Positions 56,599-64,000 of a DNA stretch of 64,000 nucleotides are shown here, in pieces (the first letter of the stretch is position 1; each line of letters begins with the position of its first letter). The DNA lies in contig NC_088299.1 in NCBI RefSeq assembly GCF_032854445.1, positions 1,771,001 through 1,835,000 on the forward strand, read 5' to 3'. Under the pieces are notes generated by a model. That model was not told the origin of the DNA, ran no database searches, and worked only from the letters and a program-made list of their open reading frames with translations. Position numbers and translations under genes: made by a program. This DNA comes from Liolophura sinensis. Lineage: Eukaryota > Mollusca > Polyplacophora > Chitonida > Chitonidae.

Positions 56599-59500
56599 AT
56601 CGCTGTTTAAAAGGAATGAACAATAATAGATCTGTGTTTAGTTAACTTCCTAAAATCAAGACTGTGAACGCTAACTGTAGACCTTAATTTAGCACTCGTA
56701 CATTTTGTCAAGTACTCTGATGGCTATCATTAAGCCAGCATTCATCCCAGCTTTAATCAAGTGAAAAAAATAGATTTTCAATTGCACTTTTTAATCTGGA
56801 ACTCTCTTTTAAGCACCACTGGAAATGTTCAAGGCAGCTATGTAACACTATGATTAAATATAATATAAAGATCACCACATATATTTTAAAAAATGCCCCC
56901 AAATTGAGTTATATAACAGAGAAAATAATGAATGGACAGACAAAATGAATTGCAAATCTTTATCTCTCATATCTTAAAGAGACTGGCCTGAAATGATACA
57001 GCGGTAGAATTGCTCATTGTTTTATTTTATAACTGAATTGCAATCTTAGTTCCTGTGTATAGTTTTTTTAAAAGCTTTCTGTAAAAACTCAGAGTAGAGC
57101 TTTGGGATGAGTAAGTGATCAGAGAGTCTACAACTGTCTCACTGTTAGCTGTACTGGCACAGGTTTGAGTAAGGAACTGAGGTACACCTACAGTACAGTT
57201 TATAAGGTGGACTAGACAGCCATGGGTTTATACTGTTCACTAGTCTCTAGCTTTTTCTTGAAATATATTGTCAGGAATGCAAAAACAAATTAAACAGCAA
57301 CATTTGCTGTTCAATGGAGACAGATTCACCCTAAAGTTTATTCTTAGGATCAGACTGGAAATAGATTCAAGTTTATATCTGGCTGAGGTTATCATACAGT
57401 TAACAACTGTCCCAGTGTCCCAATCTCCTTTCAGTCTCTTGACAGGAACATGTTTCAAGATAAATGTACCTGTTACAAGACTGTGTGTACCTGTCCTTAC
57501 ACATAACCATTTTGATGAGATTTTCATGTACATGTATCTAATGAAAAGATACTAACCAAATTCTTAAACCATTTCACATACTGTATATGACAAAGGTTGA
57601 ACATTCAAGGAAAATTTGCTCACATAAAGTGTAATTTTATCATTCTACACAGCACATTGCCATCAGAAATAAAGTCATAATCACCTTACAAACATGCAAA
57701 AAGGTTGAAAAATGACAGCTCATGCATCTTCAGTGAAAATGTTCTACTGCTGGACAAGAGACATTTTGGAGAACATTTAAAAAGAGATACATCGCTAACA
57801 GAGTAAGAAGATCGAGGTAAAGGATTGAGGGCTTGTGCAGCCTATGCGTAAAGCTGGCCCTGTCCAGAGGTATAGCGTCAACTTGACAAACACTCATGTT
57901 GACAGAGAATCTTTCAACATAACCTTACCTTTCCGGTCAAACAAACTATCAGCTCAGAAACAACTCCTGTAAATCTTCTTCAGGCTGAAGGTAGACCTGA
58001 GCCACTATAAACAATTCGCTGTTAAAGTTCACAGTTGTCCAGGTATTACGACTTATAACCAAGTAAAACTTTGAATGTTCCCAGTGGGTGATCTGTGAAT
58101 GTGTGCTCTTGTGAACCGACAGAGAGGTTTATTCAACCGTGAACAAAGCGTGCACACAGATACACAAATAGACGCAGAGTCGTACCATCTAGTGCTGGTC
58201 ATACATTTTCAATCCCATTCTTCTCTCCGAGGAAGCCTCATTGATCGACATTTAATTTGAAAGAGGCTAACCATATAACACAATCACATAAAAACAGAGC
58301 ATGTATGAAGCTTTTCATACAGTTACTTTCATATTTTGTCTGCTTTTTCACTGAAGTATACCTATCTGACTATTATATTAATTCACAACATGCGATTAAT
58401 CTATGTCCACCCAAAATGGATGAATAGGTGCATACGGAGAAGGGCATTAAGCATCTCTGCATGTAAACAATGAAAGCATACCAGGGGCCTCAATATGGGA
58501 GTGTACATGCACAGCTATTGACACATGTTTACAGCTTCCACATCACATGTAGAGAATAACTCCTAAATTTTTTAACTGAAACATCTTTGTCCTAGTTTTA
58601 CAATAAAAAAAAAAAAGTTTGAACCCATGACCTGAAAAACACGAAATCACCAAAATATTCATGAAAACTAAATGTTTTATCGACATATCATGGAAAATTT
58701 AACAGTTGTATTTCCAAAGAAAAGACACAAGAAGACAAACAGGTGTTCTTTTGGATAAAATGTTTGGTTTTTATTATGTTAGACAACTCTACACAGAGCA
58801 GAAGTTAACATGACAAGTTCGTACACATAGATTATAGCTACATAACTACGTAATGGTAACAGTTGTGCTGTTTTCAGGCAAGTTATTTGCATCATTCACC
58901 GGCAACAGAGTGTCTCTTTGGAAACTTGTCTTTCATCTAATTGAGAGCAATTGCAGTCTAGTCAAAATTAAATTTTGAAAGTGTATGAAATTTTCTGTAA
59001 CACATGAATCGATCGTTTGTGATAAAGAAACTTCACAATTTTTTTTCAACGCTCTCTAAACACCCACAGACTTTCATGCAGTCAGGCCTATGTATCACTA
59101 CCAAATCATCATTTAATATAATATATGTCAACAGATCATATTTGTCCATTGATTTGTTCCTATTATTGATATGTATTTCTCACTTCTTGTGGAAACATAC
59201 ATGTATGTAAATTAACCTCTCAAACAATGGACGTAAATTCATGTTGGGCATTAAAGGACAAGACAGCACTTGGTTAAAACACATTTTGAATCGAAAGTCG
59301 GATCCTCAACCTTTACTCAAGTATCATACTTTACTATTATAATGAGATTTCACCAAATAACACGTGGAACAAAATGACAATACTGCACAAATGGCTGGTG
59401 TGAGTCCAGGCAGTCATGTTGAGAATTTTATCCAATCAAACACTTTGCTATCAGATTGTGCAGCCTAAGCTGTGATGTATAGCCTTTACCCATTCACTCC

Positions 59501-61250
59501 ATGAAGTGACATATGAAAACACAGAACTACTGCATAAGGAATCATTTTGGGGTCGTTTACAGCGATTTGGTTACGTGTAGCCGAATGGCCATTTCACAAA
59601 GTATTGTGGGGCAGGTCTGTATCGTTTAAGAACCACCACAGACATAAAATCAGTTGATTTACAAGCAGTGTAATATATTCAGCGATGGTATTAGAAATGA
59701 TGCCAGACAGTAGTATACCATCTTGGCCCAACTGCATTCATCTACCCAAATACATTTTTTGTTATTCATTTTAGCACCGAGTCAGCAGTTTCTAAATAAC
59801 AAATATCAGTCAGTGCAAAATTAATTAGGGGTGCCAAAGGTTTATGGGAATAAAAGGTATCTCACCAGACAATGCTTATTCTTGTGATGACATTTTTTTC
59901 TCTGAATATCTTAAAACTGAAGAATTCGTCTTTCTCGCATACAAGGGATGTTTTTTTTCTGTTTTCCTTTATAAAATACAGTAAAATTATTGAAAGTCCA
60001 TGTTCAAGACAAGGTGCTTTCTCTGATGTCTGTGATAACTAGGTCAGCACTGCTTACAACTTACTGTAGAAGCAAAACTGAAGTATAAAATTCAGCCACA
60101 GACGATATCAGCCTCAGTGGTGCTTAGATTGATTTCCATTTGTTTCAGAATTGAACATGAGTCTAGTTGCACAACAATCCTATTGTAATTCGGTAAACAT
60201 TTAATAGAGGTCAAAATCACCAACATATACGAACCAGGCATGCCCTGGCCTTGCATCTGCAGCTAAGCTATTTAAACAGGGTCGCTGGAGTTCCTTTAAA
60301 TGATATAGTAGGCCTACTGTATCAACACTTCAAGCAGTGGAAGAAATATTCTTCCAATATCTCCAATAATAAATAAATATACTTATCCCTTGCGCCTTCA
60401 TTGCCGAAAGTTCACAAGATTTAATATTTTGGATGGTAGTCATTAGTCAGGTACTGTCTTTCACGTTAAAACAGTCCTAATATTTCAGCATAAAATCTTG
60501 TTACTTCACAACCAAGACAAACAAATAAGACACACTAAATTTGCACAAAAATTAAATATTACCTATATTTTAAATAAATATAAGTATATAAATTATGCTT
60601 ATCCAACAGAAATTAGTCATATCTTTGCAAATGTATCCTCTGTGCAAATGTACCCCCTGTGCAAATGTATCCTCTGTAATAACAATGTCCTCAAATTATA
60701 TATTCATCAAAGTTTGATGTACATAAACCTACTCTTACAGAAGTCCATACTTACATGTACACAGACTAATTGGAACCAATTAAAAATTTCATAAAAATTA
60801 CTTAAATGTATTAACCCCTTAATTGGTACACATACATAAATGTACACGTACAAAAGACAACGTTTATCCATATGTCTTTGCTTTCAGGCATCCGTACATA
60901 CACGCACATATGGGAAGCATTATCTGCCCTATTTACACACACACTTGGAAAATAGTATTACATGTACTAGCCAAAGAGATTTGTCTTTAAACAAATCTTA
61001 TTCCCAAAACATTGTCTGTTTGTGGATGATAAAATAAACTGATGATTATGCATACTTTGTATATATCTGTACGCATGCAAACACCATGTTCTATCTACCA
61101 TATGCCACTTCATGACCTGACGATAACTTACAGGTCACTGTTATGTGGTCGCACAGCCATCCCAAAATCATTTTATCAAAATCATTCAATTGTGAACATT
61201 GACGTGAACCATGACTGGCTTCTGTAGCAGCAGAGAGATTTCAATCTCAT
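56599..61250. other. Long stretch without a recognised gene
   Basis: Several frames of 60-98 codons (for example 57240-57555 on both strands, 60498-60794 plus) lack family motifs and splice support. No tandem array or SINE noted. Confidence 0.45.
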
Positions 61251-61489
61251 ATGGGGGCAGGGGCGGGGGTGATTTTCCAGTGGCTGAGTATTCTGAATTC
61301 TAGCCAGGTCAGGTATTCCAGAGTCATATGTACATGTAAGTGGATCAGTGTTGTCAACAAAGACAAGCAGGCTGGACGATATCAAGACCTGGGGTCTCTG
61401 AACAGTCCACTTGTACACATAGATAAAGTAAATATGCACGTATATGTAGGACATCATGCATGTAAGATGATATATGTATATGATGGTAG

Positions 61490-61546
61490 GATTTTGATGG
61501 GGGGTGGGGTGATCGGGGGGGGGGGGGGGGGGTGGGGTGGTGCTGT
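61490..61546 (+). repeat. G-rich run
   Basis: GATGGGGGGTGGGGTGATCG followed by about 18 consecutive G and GTGGGGTGG. Strong G-quadruplex potential; the homopolymer length is error-prone in assemblies. Confidence 0.88.
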
Positions 61547-61643
61547 AGTGAATTAAGATTCAGGATAACTCTAAACATTTCATCAACACTTGCACCTATG
61601 TATACATGAACAGGTATGAATAATAACTCCACAACAGGCCAGT

Positions 61644-61997
61644 TTAGAACAGCACATTGATAAACAAACTTGCAGACTGCTCAATACTGAAAGTACATGT
61701 ACATGTATCTGGTTTAGAATATTGGAATACTGGCACACAACAAATGAGTCCGCTTATATGAACAGCTTGGGAGTTTTCACCTGGCCTAAAGCAACCTGTG
61801 AATGAAACTAAAAGTATGTACACATGTTCTCTAATTTTTCTGTATTTTTTCAACCTGTTGGCATGTAAAAGATGGTGTTTGTTTTGGCATTCTGTTATAA
61901 AACAAAATACCCGACTCACTGTATTTTGACTTATTTCTGATTGAAGTTGAAAATCCCGCCAGCCAAATTGAACACATAAATCATCACGACAGATCAA
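61644..61997 (-). other. Open segment, possible transposase relic
   Basis: A 117-codon minus-strand frame contains EISQNTVSRVFCFITE, reminiscent of a helix-turn-helix of the ISQxTVSRxF type found in DDE transposases. No catalytic residues or neighbouring fragments were found, so the resemblance may be chance. Confidence 0.15.
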
Positions 61998-62174
61998 ATA
62001 GTTGTTAACAAATGTTATGTTGCCTGAAAATCACATAAACATCACAAGATTTATTTTTTTCACCCATAATCACAAAAACCCATCACATATGTACATGATA
62101 AGTGGATTAAAATGTACTGTGTATATATGTTATTCACCATGAACTTCAATTTTAGCATGTGTATATACATCCAT

Positions 62175-62305
62175 GCACGCTTGGGTTTTTGCGTCGTACG
62201 TTTTGCTTTTTTTGAGTCATATGATGACGAGTCATCAGGCGTGTGTACATATATTGCGACTTCTTGTGGCAGGGTCCATGCCGCCACAGTGCTGTGGCCT
62301 CTGAA
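62175..62305 (-). mobile_element. Family B SINE, 3' part only
   Basis: ACGCTTGGGTTTTTGCGTCG, GAGTCATATGATGACGAGTC, CATGCCGCCACAGTGCTGTG. It matches the tail-proximal third of 52461-52811. Confidence 0.75.
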
Positions 62306-63124
62306 ATATCATAACAATAAATAGCAACCATGATAATTTAAGACACGCCTACATAATAAGTTTAATAGTCAATCCCATGCTCGATGTAATGTCAGATATA
62401 CAGTATGAACGGCTTCAATTTTACCCAAGACAGCAGCATTTAATAATAAATACTTCAATACTTAGCGTGTAAATTTGACCTCCCTGACACATCTCTGGGG
62501 ACATTCATTAGGTTTTGTCAGGCAAGGACAATGGTGGGCGGAAACAATGACGCACTTGTCAGCTAAATGAGATCAACTGTGAATGTACATGAAATACTTT
62601 CATCCCTAGTACAGTTACATGTATGTACCCGGCATACATCAAACGACAGCCTGGACAGTTTAGTTAAGTATCAATGAAAAAAAAAAAATCACGGGATGTT
62701 TGTCACTACACAGTGTGAGAGGAGTGAGCAATCTTAAGGTAATCAAGATGCATACATCCATGCATAGGAATGTCTCTGCATCATCTACTGCATGTAATTA
62801 CAACGGAATATAAGTAAAATCGGCTGAATTTACCACATGTCTCTCGTTCTATCTTGGGTGCTCTGTACAGAATATCGGGGGACATGGGTTATCCTATCCC
62901 AATGTCAGACACTCTGTACAACTGGAAAGATGACATATATGCAGGTGGCCTTGTCCTAAAATTTCCAATCCTCCAACTTTACTGTACTATGAACAATAAT
63001 GAGCAGATGAACAATCATTATTTCTATTCTTTTAACCCTACTTTAAACTTTCACATATTTACTAGACTCAAAAAGGGATTTGTACAACACATGCTTCACT
63101 CCACTGCTGAATGAGTTGAAAGTC
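62306..63124. other. Non-coding stretch
   Basis: An 86-codon plus-strand frame at 62854-63114 is unrecognised. Nothing else supported. Confidence 0.45.
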
Positions 63125-63144
63125 ATTCTCAGAAGCTTGCGCAT

Positions 63145-63515
63145 TTGTTGACAACAGACAAGTGAATGTAGTGGAGGGGAATGAGAAGGTAGCTTGATAA
63201 CAGACAAGTGAATGTAGTGGAGGGGAATAAGAAGGTAGTTTGATAACAGACATGTGAATGTAGTGGAGGGGAATAAGAAGGTAGTTTGATAACAGATAAG
63301 TGAATGTAGTGGAAGGGAATAAGACGGTAGTTTGACAACAGACAAGTGAATGTAGTGGAGGGGAATAAGAAGGTAGTTTGACAACAGACAAGGGAATGTA
63401 CTGGAGGGGAACAAGAAGCTAGTTTGACAACAGACACGTGAATGTAGTGGAAGGGAATAAGAAGGTAGTTTGACAACAGACAAGGGAATGTAGTGGAAGG
63501 GAATAAGAAAGTAGT
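63145..63515. repeat. 46-bp minisatellite, 8 copies
   Basis: Units of GACAACAGACAAGTGAATGT-AGTGGAGGGGAATAAGAAGG-TAGTTT, period 46. Three overlapping minus-strand frames of 107-170 codons (Leu/Pro/Ser/Tyr-rich) come from the array and are not genes. Confidence 0.94.
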
Positions 63516-64000
63516 TTAATCTGCGCTCCATTTGCTCACTTTTCCTGTGTAACAAACATGTAAAAGTTTAAAGCAGGTATAATGAAATAGAGAAAAGTTT
63601 AAGAACTTCCAACCCCTAAGGCACCTCATTCAAAAATTTCAACTGCTGCTCATTTACTGTATTGAAACGAAAACAATGAGTTCATCATTTCTTAATTTTA
63701 TGCTTTCATCCTAGAAACAATGCACAATGAGCACAATTTGAATGCAGTTTGGATGTGCACAAGATTTGCACTCATGACTTTCTTATAACTCATCCAATGG
63801 ACTGATTATAGAGCACTGCAGCAAAAATGACGCAGTTAAGGTGGTGATACATGTCTGGGTGCGACCAGAGTAAACGCCCTATTAAAATGAGCGCGCACCT
63901 CTTTTCTGTGATAGAGCCCAACATCATCTACACTGCATGACAAGAGGATAATAAAGCCAAAATTCTGACATAAAAATAAGGCCTTCCTGAGATACATACA
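63516..64000. other. Non-coding right edge
   Basis: No gene or repeat recognised. Confidence 0.5.

Noticed and set aside
57240-57555. Frames of 95-97 codons on opposite strands
   Set aside because: Mutually overlapping frames with no motifs; probably chance.
63043-63555. A 170-codon minus-strand frame plus two overlapping ones
   Set aside because: All three frames are open because of the 46-bp array; three frames open over the same repeat indicates low stop content, not coding.

Overview
The window is eukaryotic and intron-rich. It is AT-rich, has no bacterial-style gene packing, and is full of tRNA-derived SINEs and minisatellites. The commonest repeat has a tRNA head, a long conserved body and an (AATA)n tail, and resembles the Meta-domain SINEs known from bivalves and other molluscs. 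A mollusc, probably a bivalve, is the best guess. This rests on recognised repeat families and not on a search.

One gene is clear. On the minus strand, 14 exons from 51296 down to 26262 join in perfect phase into 1350 nt (450 codons). They encode a signal peptide and macroglobulin domains MG1 to MG4 of a CD109-like thioester-containing (alpha-2-macroglobulin/complement family) protein. All 13 introns, and the donor after exon 14, follow the GT-AG rule as read. I found no bait region, thioester motif or receptor-binding domain in the remaining 26 kb downstream. The rest of the gene must lie past the left edge, or the gene is truncated or spliced short. A possible alternative 3' exon lies at 16389-16487.

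Layout by region: 1-813 is a 27-bp minisatellite; 813-26 kb holds SINEs, two fold-back (hairpin) elements, minisatellites and a few short open segments with no recognised function; 26.2-51.3 kb is the CD109-like gene, whose introns carry most of the SINEs, several minisatellites (G-rich, 20 bp, 45 bp, 14 bp) and a decayed Penelope-like retroelement; 51.3-64 kb is upstream flank with an 8-copy 101-bp minisatellite, an inverted duplication with perfect 59-bp arms, SINEs and a terminal 46-bp minisatellite.

Most open reading frames of 60-200 codons come from tandem repeats or SINEs and are not genes. No tRNA gene, rRNA, CRISPR array or operon was seen; tRNA-like stretches are SINE heads.
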